57,950 nucleotides of DNA from Flavobacteriales bacterium UBA952 (lineage in GTDB: Bacteria; Bacteroidota; Bacteroidia; Flavobacteriales_D; Crocinitomicaceae), in contig CAJJBU010000020.1 of NCBI GenBank assembly GCA_905182495.1, forward strand, positions 1 to 57,950. Direction: 5' to 3'. Below, piece by piece: positions 1-10,488 of this stretch (position 1 is its first letter; each line of letters starts with the position of its first letter). The notes beneath the pieces were generated by a model. That model had not been told where the DNA came from. It was given only the letters and a program-made list of their open reading frames with translations, and made no database searches. Both the position numbers and the translations under genes were made by a program.

Positions 1-2588
1 AAAGGTTCTATCGCGGAAATTATTATTTTCAAAAAAGTTTTGAATGAAACGGAACAGGAGGAAGTAGAACAATATCTGATGAACAAATATGCCCCACCAG
101 CCAACTTGGGTGAAGATTTAGTTATTGACTACGGATTTTGTGACACCTCGCTAACGTCACCTAATTTTTACAAAGAATATTTATGGAATACGGGTAGCAC
201 CGATTCATCAATAGTAGTGGATAACCCTGGTTTATACTGGTTGGAGACTATCGATGTTTTTGATCGTGTGTCAAGAGATACTATTATTGTCACAATGCCG
301 CTCCGAGATAGTCTAATTTTAGATAATGAATTTTCTTGCTTCAACGAACCTCTCAGTATTAATGCATTCATCCCACAAGGAGATTATATATTTGAATCAT
401 GGTCTGATGGCAATACAAACCCTTCAAGATTACTAACGCAAAATGAAACCCTTTCATATAGCGTTTCAGATTCTTTAGGTTGTAACTGGAGCTCCAATGA
501 TGCAACGATGACAATAGATAACTCTCTCGAAAATATTGGTTTAGGTGTAGATACCTCACTCTGCGTAGGAAACAGCATTCAACTTGTACAATCATCACCT
601 ACCATAACCAATTACCTTTGGAACACGGGGAGCAGTTCCTCCAATCTAGTTGTAGACACCTCTGGAATATATATTCTTGATGTGATTAATGACAATGGCT
701 GTGAAAATCGCGATACTATAGAAGTCACCGTTATCGGAACCGCCCCTTCCCTATCCTATTCCATAGAAAGTGAGATCTGTCAAGGAAGTGAGCTTAACTA
801 TACAGAAAGCAGCACCGTACCTCCCGGAAATACGATTGACGAAATTATCTGGAATTTCGGGGAATTAGACAGTGTCTTCGTGAGTATGGGAACACAAGTA
901 TATTTAGATTCTGGGATTTATAGCGGATTCCTTGAGGTTCTCACTATTGAAGGTTGCTCGAGTAAAGAAAATTTGTTGTTCAAGTATTTCCAAAACCGAT
1001 CATTAGTTTCGAAACAACAAACTACTGTCCCTATGAAGAAATAGCTTTGACTCCATCAAACAACTATGACGTCCCTTTAAATTCATTCGATTGGAACTTT
1101 GATCAGAATGGTCAATACAAGTCCAGAGCATTTCCCTCCATATGCTTATGGATCTCAGACTGGAAACTATGATGTTGAACTTATTGCCATTGATTCCAAC
1201 AATTGTATTGATACAGTTGTGCAATCCGTATATGTTCAACCTGCGCCCGATTGCTGACATCTCCATTGTAAACCCTTGTGAGCTGAACGCATTGAAATTT
1301 CGGATAATAGTAGCATCACTGATACTTTCGAGATCACAACCTACATTGGAATTATGGTGATGGCACAGCTCTATTAATCCTATCGAAGAAAATCTTTGAG
1401 AATATGGACGATATACAGTTGAAGCTCATTTTAACGCGGACAATGGCTGTATGGATACTCTACGCAAAACCATACTGTTCATCCCAACCCGATTTTAAAC
1501 TACAATGTGGGCCCGGCATGCAAAAACACATGGACGGCTTTAGAAAATATATCGACGATTCCCTTTGGGATCCTCTAACGAGACGAATTGGCTGATCAAC
1601 CTGCAGTTCACAAATATTGAAACAAATACGGCTTTCAACTTCCCGACTACAGGTATTCAGTTTGTGAATTTAGAAGCTGTCAGTGACCAAGCGTGCGCCC
1701 TTGATACTACTTTCGAAATTAATGTCCAAGATGAATTACATGCGGATTTCTCTGTTTCCCCATCAATTATCGTTTCTGATATTCCGATTGTATTTAATAA
1801 TCTAAGTATTGGCTCGGATAGTTCATATTGGAATTTTGGTGATGGCAATGGATTCAATTTAAATTCAAATCCACTCAATCAAATCATTTATCCAGCTTCT
1901 TTAAACGGAAGTTCTGTTCAAGTAAGCCTTATTACAAACAACAATATTGGTTGCAGAGATACATCCGTTCAAGATTTCCAAATCAAAGAGGCGTTCTTTG
2001 ATATCAACCTACAAACATTATTTGCTCAGGACATCAATGGATTCCTGACGGTTGGAGTGGAACTACAAAACATTGGAACCATCCCCATAGAAAACTTGGA
2101 TTTATTGCTTAAAACACCTGAGAATGGCCTTGTGCTCGAGAATTGGATAGGGTCACTTGCTCAAAACGAAAGTGAAATCTATATTTTTTCTGCACACCCC
2201 TCCGCTTTTATATCGACTCAAGATGAAACTGAACGTTTTGTTTGTGTCGAAGCCCAAAACTCGAATGAGTCTATTTATTTAGATGTGAACCTAGATAATA
2301 ATACAACCTGTAAGAATATTGAGGGAACTGCTTTGGTATTACTGCCTGTTTATCCAAATCCCAGTTCTGAAGATCTCATTATTTCTCTTTTGGCAACAGA
2401 ACAATCATCTGTTAGTATAAGTTTTACGGATAAAACAGGCCCGTATTGTTTATGAAATAAATTCTAGCAAAATCGAAAGTGGTATTACCACCTTTGACAT
2501 CCCCTTCTCTCAATTTAGTAGCGGTATGTACCTGCTTTCTATTTCCGATGGTGAGCAATCTATCATCGAACGCGTCGTTCGATTGTAA
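1..2588 (+). pseudogene. T9SS-secreted PKD/LamG surface protein, left-truncated and frame-broken
   Basis: Large surface or secreted protein of the T9SS cargo class. It is cut by the window edge and spread over several frames. Frame 1 is open from base 1 and starts with the end of what looks like a LamG/concanavalin-type domain (EEVEQYLMNKY). Ig/PKD-like modules follow, with a recurring YLWNTGS...RDTI pattern near 180-290 and 610-735. From about 1000 to 1600 the reading changes frame at least six times, yet every piece still reads as PKD-type sequence (WNFDQNG near 1091, WNYGDGT near 1347, EYGRYTVEAHFN near 1402). The frame from 1565 runs to about 2440, where one extra base in a CCC run hides the rest of a type A sorting domain (VYPNPSSEDL, then GRIVYEIN and SSGMYLLSISDG). 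The stop is at 2588. No function beyond adhesion or surface display can be assigned. Either a recent pseudogene or indel errors; I favour errors because the sense is conserved across frames. Confidence 0.75.
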
Positions 2589-2602
2589 ACTTCTTAGATT
2601 GT

Positions 2603-2623
2603 CATTCCTTATGCCTAGGAATG
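2603..2623 (+). terminator. Hairpin downstream of the PKD surface protein
   Basis: A perfect 7-bp stem (CATTCCT/AGGAATG) with a 7-nt loop starts 15 bases after the stop at 2588. A pyrimidine-rich stretch follows, but no immediate T tract, so it is a possible rather than a convincing intrinsic terminator. Confidence 0.4.
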
Positions 2624-2663
2624 TCCGCCTCTTTTCCTATTTTTACTATTCAAATAAACTTTC

Positions 2664-4614
2664 ATGAAAACACTTTCCATATTTACCATTATAGCCTTGT
2701 CATCAACCCTATTCGCTCAGAAAACACCGACCTGTTTCAAGCGAGACAAAGGAAATAATTACAAAAGTAACGCATTAAACATTTCTCAAAATTGCGGAAA
2801 CAGGACGTTACGATGTAAGCTTTTACCATCTTGATTTGAACATGACCAATACCTCTACCAGTCTCTCGGGATCCGTATTAATGAAGGCAAGTGCAAATGA
2901 AGTATTGGACTCTGCCCTCTTCGAACTCTATTCATCATATAGTATTTCTGAAATTCGTGTAAATGGTTTACCCGTAAACTACGCTAGGGTCAATTCTGCC
3001 ATTAAAGTTCCTGTAAATGCTCTGCAAGGTGATTTTTTCACCATTGAAACGGATTACAATGGAACACCGCCAACTGCTGCTACAAATCCACTAGGAGGCG
3101 CTGGCATGTCGCAAGGTTCCTCACCTACTTGGGGAGCAGAGGTTGTTTGGTCCTTGTCTGAACCTTTTTCGGCCTACGAGTGGTTCCCTTGCAAACAAAG
3201 TCTTACGGACAAAGCCGATAGTAGCTATTTCTTTATTACCATTCCTTCTGCGCTTAAAGCGGGATCAAATGGTTTGCTTACACAAGTTGTTGATCTTGGG
3301 AATGGGACCAGTCGGTATGAATGGAAACATAGGCATCCAATTGATTACTACCTTATTTCTGTATCTATTTCAAGCTATGTCGAATACAATGTCTTCGCAA
3401 ATCCTGTAGATGCGCCGAACCCTATTCTTATTCAAAATTACATCTACGACAATCCGCAGACCCTTGCCAACTTTCAAAATGATATTGATGAAACTGTTGA
3501 CTTCATGGAGTTATTCTACGAATTATATGGACCCTACCCTTTCGAGAATGAAAAATATGGACACTGCATGGCGCCTTTTTCTGGAGGTATGGAGCACCAA
3601 ACCATGACCACTCAAGGATTTTTCAACAAAGGACTTACTTCCCATGAACTAGGGCATCAATGGTGGGGAGACCATGTTACTTGCGCATCTTGGTGTGACA
3701 TTTGGATCAACGAGGGCTTTGCATCCTATAGCGAATACCTTATGCTAGAGAATCTATACCCCAATGAAAATGACGGGCACATGGCGGATGTTCACGACAA
3801 TGTAATGAGCCAAAACGGGGGAAGTGTATGGGTACTCGATAGTCTGAACGAAAATAGAATTTTTAGCGGAAGGCTCACCTACGACAAAGGTGCTGCAATT
3901 ATCCACAGCATGCGATACATGCTTAATGATGACACACAGTTCTTTCAGATCTTAAAAGATTTTCAAAATCAGTACGCCAATAGCACAGCGTATGGTGTTA
4001 ACTTCAAAGAAAGCCTAGAATTAGCCTCAGGGCTAGACTTTACTTCATTTTTTGAAGAATGGTATTTCGGTGAAGGCTACCCTACCTATTCTCTTTTATG
4101 GGAGCAAATAGGCGATGATTTAATCATAGAGGTTAACCATACAACCTCAAAACCTAATGTAACGGCATTGTTTACGAATGACCTTGATATTAAATTTTCG
4201 AGACCAGGGCAAAGCGACACCACCATTAGATTTCAAATTGATAACAATTCAAACACCTTTAATCTTTCAAACATTGGAACGATTTCTTCGTCTATTTCAA
4301 TCGACCCGGAAAATTGGATTATAAATAAAATAGGAAGTATCATTGAAAGTGATGCACTTGACTTGGATGAAAACACACTTCCTATTACCGATCAATTGCG
4401 CTTAAGTCCAAATCCCTCGGATGGTACTTTTACCATTGCTAATTTAAAAGAAAGTGCAAAAATCAGGGTATACGACTTAAATGGGAAAACCAGGAGAGAA
4501 GTTCAGGTTCAGCCCAATCAATTGATAGATATTAAAGATTTAGGTAGTGGGTACTATATAATTGAAATACAAGTAGATAACACCACTAAAAGGCTTCGTT
4601 TAATCTCCTTTTAA
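2664..4614 (+). CDS. M1 family zinc aminopeptidase with T9SS sorting domain (one frameshift near 2782)
   Basis: Zinc-dependent aminopeptidase, probably exported and carried over the outer membrane by T9SS. The true start appears to be ATG 2664, which gives a signal peptide (MKTLSIFTIIALSSTLFAQ). The main open frame begins only at 2836, but the same frame reads FLKIAETGRYDVSFYHLDL just upstream, so one extra base near 2780-2784 separates the two parts. The M1 motifs are present: an exopeptidase-type loop as GGMEHQT, then HELGHQWWGDH with the third zinc ligand in NEGFASYSE. The last ~75 residues form a type A sorting domain (LSPNPSDGTFTI, then GSGYYIIEI). It follows another T9SS cargo gene and converges on the phosphatase gene with only 6 bases between stops. 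Family assignment is firm; the substrate is unknown. Confidence 0.88.
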
Positions 4615-4620
4615 TAGCCA

Positions 4621-5517
4621 CTAAACAAGGGCTCCTTCTTTCAAAGAAAATGGAGACAGCACGACCTTTTTAGGATTTAACTTACGCATCACCCACCGCG
4701 TTTTAACCGCCGCAAAAGGAGCCATCTTCTTTCTGATTGGAATAATGAATTCATTTTTATTTCGCGCTTCTAAGGTCGAGTAAATCAACAGATCCAAAGA
4801 CTCCATAAAAGCATTTATCTCTAATTCGAATGTCTCATTGCCCTTTGGGAACGCTTGTTGATTAATCATTTCATAGAACGTTTCAAAAGTTCCAGATGAA
4901 CCAATTAAAGTATCAACTTGAGCATCCTTAAAAAACCCTTGAGAATTTGTTTCTAAAAACGCTTCTATATCATTTACATTCTCAACGGTAAATGGATCCT
5001 GAACAGAAAAGCCTTGATACAACCTCGAAACTCCTATATTCAGGGAAATAGCACGTATAATACCATTTTGATCCGCCTCGATGAACTCCGTGCTCCCGCC
5101 TCCTATATCCATGATCATCGCGTGTTCATCAAAAGGAAAACACAAAGTAACCCCTTTGTAAATTAGTTGCGCTTCTTGAGCACCAGATATAATATCAATA
5201 CCCCAATCAAAGTCTGCTTTTACCATATCAACAAAAGCTTTCGAGTTTTTGGCATCGCGAACTGCTGAGGTTGCAATCAAAACTGGAATGACGCCGTAAG
5301 GACTGATCTTGACTTTAAAGACTTCAAAGGCTCGCATAGCACGATTCATAGCATCTTCTGTAAGGTAACCCTCATTGATTCCTCCCATTCCCAATGAAAC
5401 CGCAACTTTGTGAGTTTCTATGATATTTATACCAGAATCAAGCTTCTCCGCGATCAGTAGATTAAAGGTATTGGTACCGATATCGATGACTGCTTTTATC
5501 ACCCGCGCGTCATCCAT
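4621..5517 (-). CDS. Ppx/GppA family phosphatase (exopolyphosphatase-like)
   Basis: Member of the ASKHA-fold Ppx/GppA family, which hydrolyses terminal phosphates of polyphosphate or guanosine pentaphosphate. The N-terminal phosphate-binding motif IDIGTNTFNLLI lies at residues 11-22, and the second motif MDIGGGSTEF at about 140. GSSGTFETF near 205 is the usual third motif. At 298 residues it holds only the two actin-like lobes and lacks the C-terminal HD-type domains of long Ppx proteins, as is common in Bacteroidota. It overlaps the end of the ABC permease gene by 19 bases and is probably the last gene of the same transcript. The choice between Ppx and GppA activity cannot be made from sequence. 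Confidence 0.88.
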   Translation of the reverse strand: MDDARVIKAVIDIGTNTFNLLIAEKLDSGINIIETHKVAVSLGMGGINEGYLTEDAMNRAMRAFEVFKVKISPYGVIPVLIATSAVRDAKNSKAFVDMVKADFDWGIDIISGAQEAQLIYKGVTLCFPFDEHAMIMDIGGGSTEFIEADQNGIIRAISLNIGVSRLYQGFSVQDPFTVENVNDIEAFLETNSQGFFKDAQVDTLIGSSGTFETFYEMINQQAFPKGNETFELEINAFMESLDLLIYSTLEARNKNEFIIPIRKKMAPFAAVKTRWVMRKLNPKKVVLSPFSLKEGALV

Positions 5518-6831
5518 CTAAAAACTGATTTAAGATTAATTTGATGGCCATAAGCCAGTAAGCCTCTTTTAAAGACCTTACTAGCAATCCATAACATGAT
5601 CATCGTAGAAATGAGGATAATTAACAGTGAAATCCATATTAAGTACCCTGTGCCTATTGTATAACCCATCGCTAAATGAACCATCACTGCCATGGGCGCT
5701 GTAAATGGAATATACTGACAAATTGCTGTGAATTCAGAATCCGGACTAAGAACCATAAAACACCCAGCTATAAGCGTGAAAATTAAGAGGAGTACTAGGG
5801 GCAATATAAAAACCTGCCCATCACGCTCAGAACCCATTGCAGCCCCTATTAAGCTGAAAAATGCGCCATACAAAAGTAAAGAACGACAAAAAGAAAAGAA
5901 AGAAAAAGGGAAGAATCAAGCCCAAATTAACGCGGTCATAAATAAGGTGAATCATTTCGTTGTTTCTTACCCTTGTAAATTCGCTTTGCAATGCCTCATG
6001 AGCACCCTCTGAAAATTGCATACCCATAAAGGATTCACTCAAGAAAAAGTCAGAAAAAAATACGCCTTGAAATGCCCAAAGACCAACGCTGATGACCAGT
6101 AACCAAAACAACAGTTGCACGAGAGCCGACATTCCTATTCCAATAATTTTACCCAACATCAGCTGTCCTGGACTTATAACAGACACTAGGACTTCAACAA
6201 CACGATTAGATTTCTCTCTGGCAATTCCGCGTAAAATAGACATCCCATAAAACAAAGTGAAGAGTATAATTAATGCACCGAAAAAATACCCCACCCATCC
6301 AGCATCGCCCGCTCTTGCATTGGTTGGGTTCTCAAGATTCCTAAAGTCGATATTTAAGGGCTGTTTCATTTGTCGATAGGATTCAATCGATAAATCAGAA
6401 AACTCTTCAATAATAACCTCCTCTACCCTGCGCTCCAATGTGAAACGCAATGAATTCTGAATGGAATTCGATAGGAAATCACGATAAAAGACAAAAACTT
6501 TTTTATTATTGAGGACCTTTTCGTTAACCTCCATCAGTACATCATATTTCTCGTATGCCTTACCAGTCTTAAATTCGGTGAGCGTCAAGTAATCGGAAAC
6601 AAATGAATATTGAACCGCTGTATTTTCTTTAGAAGAAATAATCCCTTCAAGTAAATCCCCAGGATCCGCAATTAGGACACTCACTTGTTTCTTGCCCTCA
6701 TCTGCCGCCTGAACAAGAAAGTAAAACAAGGATAGAATCAATAAGGGGCCAAGAAGCAACATCAAAAGGAAAGAACGGTTAAATACACGTTGCTGAATCT
6801 CTCTCCAAGAAATTAAAAAGACAGACCTCAT
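5499..6831 (-). CDS. ABC transporter permease, NatB/ABC-2 type (frameshift near 5875)
   Basis: Membrane subunit of a two-gene ABC-2 exporter. The N-terminal frame (from 6831) has a first membrane helix after SWREIQQRVFNRSF, a large extracytoplasmic domain, then helices near residues 175-195 and 215-250 and at the end. It runs out of frame near 5871-5886. The other frame (5499-5873) continues with YGAFFSLIGAAMGSERDGQ, the position where NatB-like permeases have YASLFAAIGSA, followed by three more helices. One extra base in a T-rich stretch joins them into a ~443-residue protein of normal family length. The start overlaps the stop of the ATPase gene by 4 bases (ATGA). The substrate is unknown; sodium, drugs and bacteriocins are all known for related exporters. 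Confidence 0.85.
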
Positions 6832-7748
6832 TCGATATTTCCTTTTTCGATTAAATCTAAAAAAATGTGATCCATTTGAGGTTGTTCCCTATAGACAGAA
6901 TCTATGGTAACATGACCTTGAAGATTTCTAATCAAATCATCAACAGATTTATCACCCCGTTTTAAGAGATGAGCTTCTATCAATCCCTCTTGAATTTCGA
7001 TTTGTTCAAGCAATTCAAAATCTGTCCATAATGCATTGGCAAAAGCAATTGAAGTACCTCGATACCGCACGACGAAGCGATCAGATTCATACCCGTCAAG
7101 CAATTCCTTTATCGAACAATTAGAAACAATTCTTCCCTCATTTAGCAAAATGACATGAGAACACATATCCTGGACTCTATGCATATTGTGCGTGCTTAAC
7201 AGCACAGTTTTACCTGCTTCTTTAAATTCAAATAATAAGTTTTTGATCAAGTCAACATTGATAGGATCAAAGCCAGTCAAGGGTTCGTCAAGAATGATAA
7301 ATTCTGGATCATGAACCACGGCTACCGCAAATTGCACTTTTTGAGCCATCCCCTTGGACAAGGACTGAATCGTCTCATGTGACCATTCGCTCATTTTAAG
7401 TTTTTCAATCCAATACTTAGCATTCAAAGACGCCTCTTCTCTACTCAAACCCCTTAGTTTCGCAAAGAAATTAAGCTGCTCATTTACCGTCATATCTGGA
7501 TATAAGCCTCTTTCTTCTGGTAAGTAACCAATGTTTTTCAGGTGGTCTTTCTTTAGGAGTTGACCATCATACTTTAAATACCCCTCATCGGGTACAAGCA
7601 TAATATTCATCAATCTAATGAGTGTCGTTTTTCCGGCACCATTAGGGCCAAGCAAGCCGGTTATGGTACCCTTAGCTATTTTTAAAGAAACATTAATTAA
7701 GGCGGATTTACGCCTAAAAGATTTTGAAACATTAGAAATCTCAATCAT
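6828..7748 (-). CDS. ABC transporter ATP-binding protein, NatA-like
   Basis: Energising subunit for the permease encoded immediately downstream. Walker A is GPNGAGKTTL at about residue 34, the signature SLSKGMAQKVQF near 130, Walker B FIILDEPLTGFDP near 150, and the H-loop STHNMH near 187. The signature carries K where LSGG proteins have a second G, which is seen in NatA-like proteins. About 85 C-terminal residues form the DUF4162-type extension. It starts 41 bases after the CPBP gene and is probably cotranscribed from grpE. Confidence 0.92.
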   Translation of the reverse strand: MIEISNVSKSFRRKSALINVSLKIAKGTITGLLGPNGAGKTTLIRLMNIMLVPDEGYLKYDGQLLKKDHLKNIGYLPEERGLYPDMTVNEQLNFFAKLRGLSREEASLNAKYWIEKLKMSEWSHETIQSLSKGMAQKVQFAVAVVHDPEFIILDEPLTGFDPINVDLIKNLLFEFKEAGKTVLLSTHNMHRVQDMCSHVILLNEGRIVSNCSIKELLDGYESDRFVVRYRGTSIAFANALWTDFELLEQIEIQEGLIEAHLLKRGDKSVDDLIRNLQGHVTIDSVYREQPQMDHIFLDLIEKGNIE

Positions 7749-7789
7749 ACGAATGTAAATCTAAAAAAAAGTTGACGAGTTCAACCCTC

Positions 7790-8684
7790 TCAGGTCCAAT
7801 ATTCTTTTAAGGATTTCCATTTATAAATTCTCCTGAAGATATAAAGCAATAAAGGAAATAAGGACAATAAAAACAATAAGGCAAACCAAGACAATTCGGG
7901 TGGCGCGTGGTCTATATAGAGTGCGTCTGTTTGGAAAACTTGCCAATTATTAGAAACAACAATCGCTGTAAAGACATTGTTAGCTGCATGATACCCCATT
8001 GAAAGCTCTAAACCATTATCAAAAAGCGCTAGGCAACCTAGAAATATACCTGAGGCCACGTAGTAAAGTAAGACATGGTTGCCAATCGCTTCAATCTCTG
8101 GGTTTCCGTAGTGAATTAAACCAAAAAAAATCCCGGCTAAAATGACAGCATGTTTATTCGATCCCAATTTAGCTTTTAAACCTTGTAGTAAATCAGTAAT
8201 GAAGCTCTTCAATAGTTGTTTGAATCGGAATCATAAATATTGCGATAAGAAGTAACACGGATAGCTTCCCCCAATTCAAGTTCCATTCAAAAGTAGAGGA
8301 GAAAAAAATCTGAGTGCCTGTAAGGATTGACAAGAGGATTATGATTAAGAAGAAACTCGTAAATACTCTTTTCCAATCAAATAATTCTCGACCTGTGAAT
8401 ATAGAAAGCACAGGACGTCTATGAATCCATTTAATGGATGCCAGAAATACTATGAAAACAAGTGTAAACGGTAATAGCAACCAGAACAACACCCTGTTAT
8501 TCCCTAGAATACTTGTGAAATCTGATATTTCAGAAGCTTGAAGATCTCCTCCCGTAAAAAACTTATAATCTAGAAGCAATCCCATTCCTCCAATAAAATA
8601 AACAAAAAGAACCAAAGATATCGTCAAAAAAACTTGACTTAAGGTGCCTGGGTTTTTACGAGCAAGGTCTATAAAACGCATCAC
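7790..8684 (-). pseudogene. CPBP family intramembrane glutamic protease, disrupted at the EExxxR motif
   Basis: CPBP (CAAX protease/bacteriocin-processing) membrane protease homologue. The first frame (8193-8684) has four hydrophobic segments and ends in TTIEELHY, exactly where the family has its catalytic EExxFR motif. The second frame (7790-8212) resumes with SFITDLLQGL, then the conserved FGLIHYG and YHAANN motifs and further helices. The segment that should carry xxFR is missing, and the frames differ by one. Loss of about 11-14 bases is the simplest explanation, for instance between two CTTC repeats. Without the missing arginine segment the product should be inactive. It overlaps the dnaJ stop by 4 bases. 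An assembly error is possible. Confidence 0.78.
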
Positions 8685-9790
8685 GAGAACATGTCTCTCA
8701 TCTGTGTGAAAAACCCTTTATCCTTATCCCCTTCTTTTGGAATGAAGTTTTCAGATTTTTTTAATTTTTCAATGAGCGACTTCTCTTCCTTTGAAATTTT
8801 TGTTGGAGTCCAAACATTGATATGAGCGAATAAATCACCCGCACCATAGCCCTGGACATTTGGCAATCCCTTTCCCCTCAACCTTAGCACCTTGCCACTT
8901 TGCGTTCCTGCGTCTATTTTAATCTTTACCTTTCCTGAAAGTGTAGGGATTTCGATACTTTCACCTAATACGGCATCCATGAAACTCACTACAGCCTCAT
9001 AATGCACATTATCACCGTCTCTTTTTAATTCAGCATGCTCCACCTCTTCGATAACCACCATAAGGTCACCAGGGACACCATTAAAAGGGCCTGCGTTTCC
9101 TTTACCGCGGACACTTAATTGCATTCCCTCCTCAACTCCCGCTGGAATTTCAATCTCAATGACCTCTTCTTTACGAATAAGTCCATTCTGATCGGCACCG
9201 GATGGTCTCTTGTCAATCATTTTACCTGCACCTTGACAAACATTACATGCTGATTGAGTCTGCATGGCGCCAATAAAAGTCTGAGCCATACGCGTAATAC
9301 GACCCGTTCCATTGCAATTTGAGCACGTCTTGAAAGTTACCCCGTCGGCATTAACGAGTTTATTTACTTTGATTTTCTTTTTAACACCATTTGCTATATC
9401 CTCAAGCGTTAATTTCATTTTAACTCTCAAGTTCGATCCTTTTACAACTCGAGAACCGCCGCCCCGACTACCGCCAAAGCTACCGCCAAAAGCACTGCCG
9501 AACACATCTCCGAATTGAGAAAATATGTCGTCCATATTCATGCCTCCTGCGCCAGAACCTTGGCCCATTCCCGCATGACCATATTGATCATAACGCGACT
9601 TCTTGTCAGCATTACTCAATATTTCATAGGCCTCCGCTGCCTCTTTAAATTTGTCTTCCGCACTCGAATCATCAGGATTTTTATCTGGATGATACTTTAA
9701 GGCTAATTTGCGATATGCCTTTTTAATCTCAGACTCGGATGCTCCTTTTGACAATCCTAATACCTCGTAAAAATCTCTTTTCTGACTCAT
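8681..9790 (-). CDS. dnaJ: Chaperone DnaJ with a single zinc centre
   Basis: Hsp40 co-chaperone that delivers clients to DnaK and stimulates its ATPase in the cytoplasm. The J domain covers residues 5-70 with the HPD motif (YHPDKNP). A Gly/Phe-rich linker follows at about 75-115, then the cysteine-rich region and C-terminal substrate-binding domains ([28 protein letters not shown]). Only two CxxCxGxG repeats are present, CSNCNGTG and CNVCQGAG. By spacing they match repeats 2 and 3 of E. coli DnaJ (zinc centre II); repeats 1 and 4 (zinc centre I) are absent. It lies 12 bases downstream of grpE, the usual pairing. Confidence 0.97.
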   Translation of the reverse strand: MSQKRDFYEVLGLSKGASESEIKKAYRKLALKYHPDKNPDDSSAEDKFKEAAEAYEILSNADKKSRYDQYGHAGMGQGSGAGGMNMDDIFSQFGDVFGSAFGGSFGGSRGGGSRVVKGSNLRVKMKLTLEDIANGVKKKIKVNKLVNADGVTFKTCSNCNGTGRITRMAQTFIGAMQTQSACNVCQGAGKMIDKRPSGADQNGLIRKEEVIEIEIPAGVEEGMQLSVRGKGNAGPFNGVPGDLMVVIEEVEHAELKRDGDNVHYEAVVSFMDAVLGESIEIPTLSGKVKIKIDAGTQSGKVLRLRGKGLPNVQGYGAGDLFAHINVWTPTKISKEEKSLIEKLKKSENFIPKEGDKDKGFFTQMRDMFS

Positions 9791-9802
9791 TTGTAATTCA
9801 TA

Positions 9803-10345
9803 TTACTGTCCAACAACAACTTTAGCAAATCGAAGTACTTTATCATTTAAAAAGTATCCTTTCTCTACATCATCAATAACCTTTCCTTTCATTTTCTTAT
9901 CCTCAGTCGGCATATTAGCAATCGCTTCATGAAGCTCAGAATCAAACAGTTTTCCTTTTGCATCCATGGCTTTCAAGCCTTTAGACTGAAGTAAACCATT
10001 ATACTTTGTATAAATCAATGTGAAACCTTCTTTAATGCCATCGATATCATTCGACGCTACATTATTAGCAATCGCTCTTTCAAAATCATCAATGATCGGA
10101 ACAAGGTCTTTAAGCAAATCTGAATTTGCATTTGTAATTAAATCAAGACGTTCTTTATTCGTTCTTTTTCGATAATTTTCGAATTCAGCATACAATCGTA
10201 AAAACCGATCATTCAACTCATTATATTTTTCCTCCTGAGTCGGCTCTTCATTTGCTACAGTTTCTTCTGAAACCACATTACTATCGGTGTTGTCTTCCAC
10301 TACTTTTTCAGTGGTAACCTTTTCATTTTTCTTTTTAACTGCCAT
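9803..10345 (-). CDS. grpE: Nucleotide exchange factor GrpE
   Basis: Releases ADP from DnaK to reset the chaperone cycle. The first ~35 residues are charged and disordered, followed by the long coiled coil (EEKYNELNDRFLRLYAEFEN, with NYRKRTNKE) and the C-terminal beta domain (DKVLRFAKVVVGQ). At 180 residues it has normal length. It is first gene of the grpE-dnaJ operon, with a good Bacteroidota -7 element 28 bases upstream of the start codon. I see no CIRCE operator. Confidence 0.96.
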   Translation of the reverse strand: MAVKKKNEKVTTEKVVEDNTDSNVVSEETVANEEPTQEEKYNELNDRFLRLYAEFENYRKRTNKERLDLITNANSDLLKDLVPIIDDFERAIANNVASNDIDGIKEGFTLIYTKYNGLLQSKGLKAMDAKGKLFDSELHEAIANMPTEDKKMKGKVIDDVEKGYFLNDKVLRFAKVVVGQ

Positions 10346-10372
10346 ATCACTTTATTTCTCTAAAAACGATAT

Positions 10373-10380
10373 CAAAGATA
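10373..10380 (-). promoter_or_regulatory. Promoter -7 element for grpE-dnaJ
   Basis: On the minus strand the sequence reads TATCTTTG, a perfect match to the Bacteroidota TAnnTTTG element, ending 27 bases before the grpE ATG. No clear TTG is found at the -33 position. Confidence 0.6.
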
Positions 10381-10460
10381 CTGCCACAATTTATATTAAG
10401 ACATGCTGTCATGTTTTTTTTCATTTACACGAAATTGTGTCCGATTTTAAAATACTTGAA

Positions 10461-10468
10461 TACCTTCG
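10461..10468 (+). promoter_or_regulatory. Probable promoter -7 element for the nitroreductase gene
   Basis: TACCTTCG matches TAnnTTTG with one mismatch and ends 20 bases before the ATG. It shares the 143-base divergent gap with the grpE promoter. The rest of the gap shows nothing else clear. Confidence 0.45.
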
Positions 10469-10488
10469 TGCTCAAATAAACCAATTAT

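Noticed and set aside
5728..6012. Lysine-rich plus-strand frame opposite the ABC permease.
   Set aside because: Antisense to conserved membrane helices; composition reflects the T-rich sense strand.
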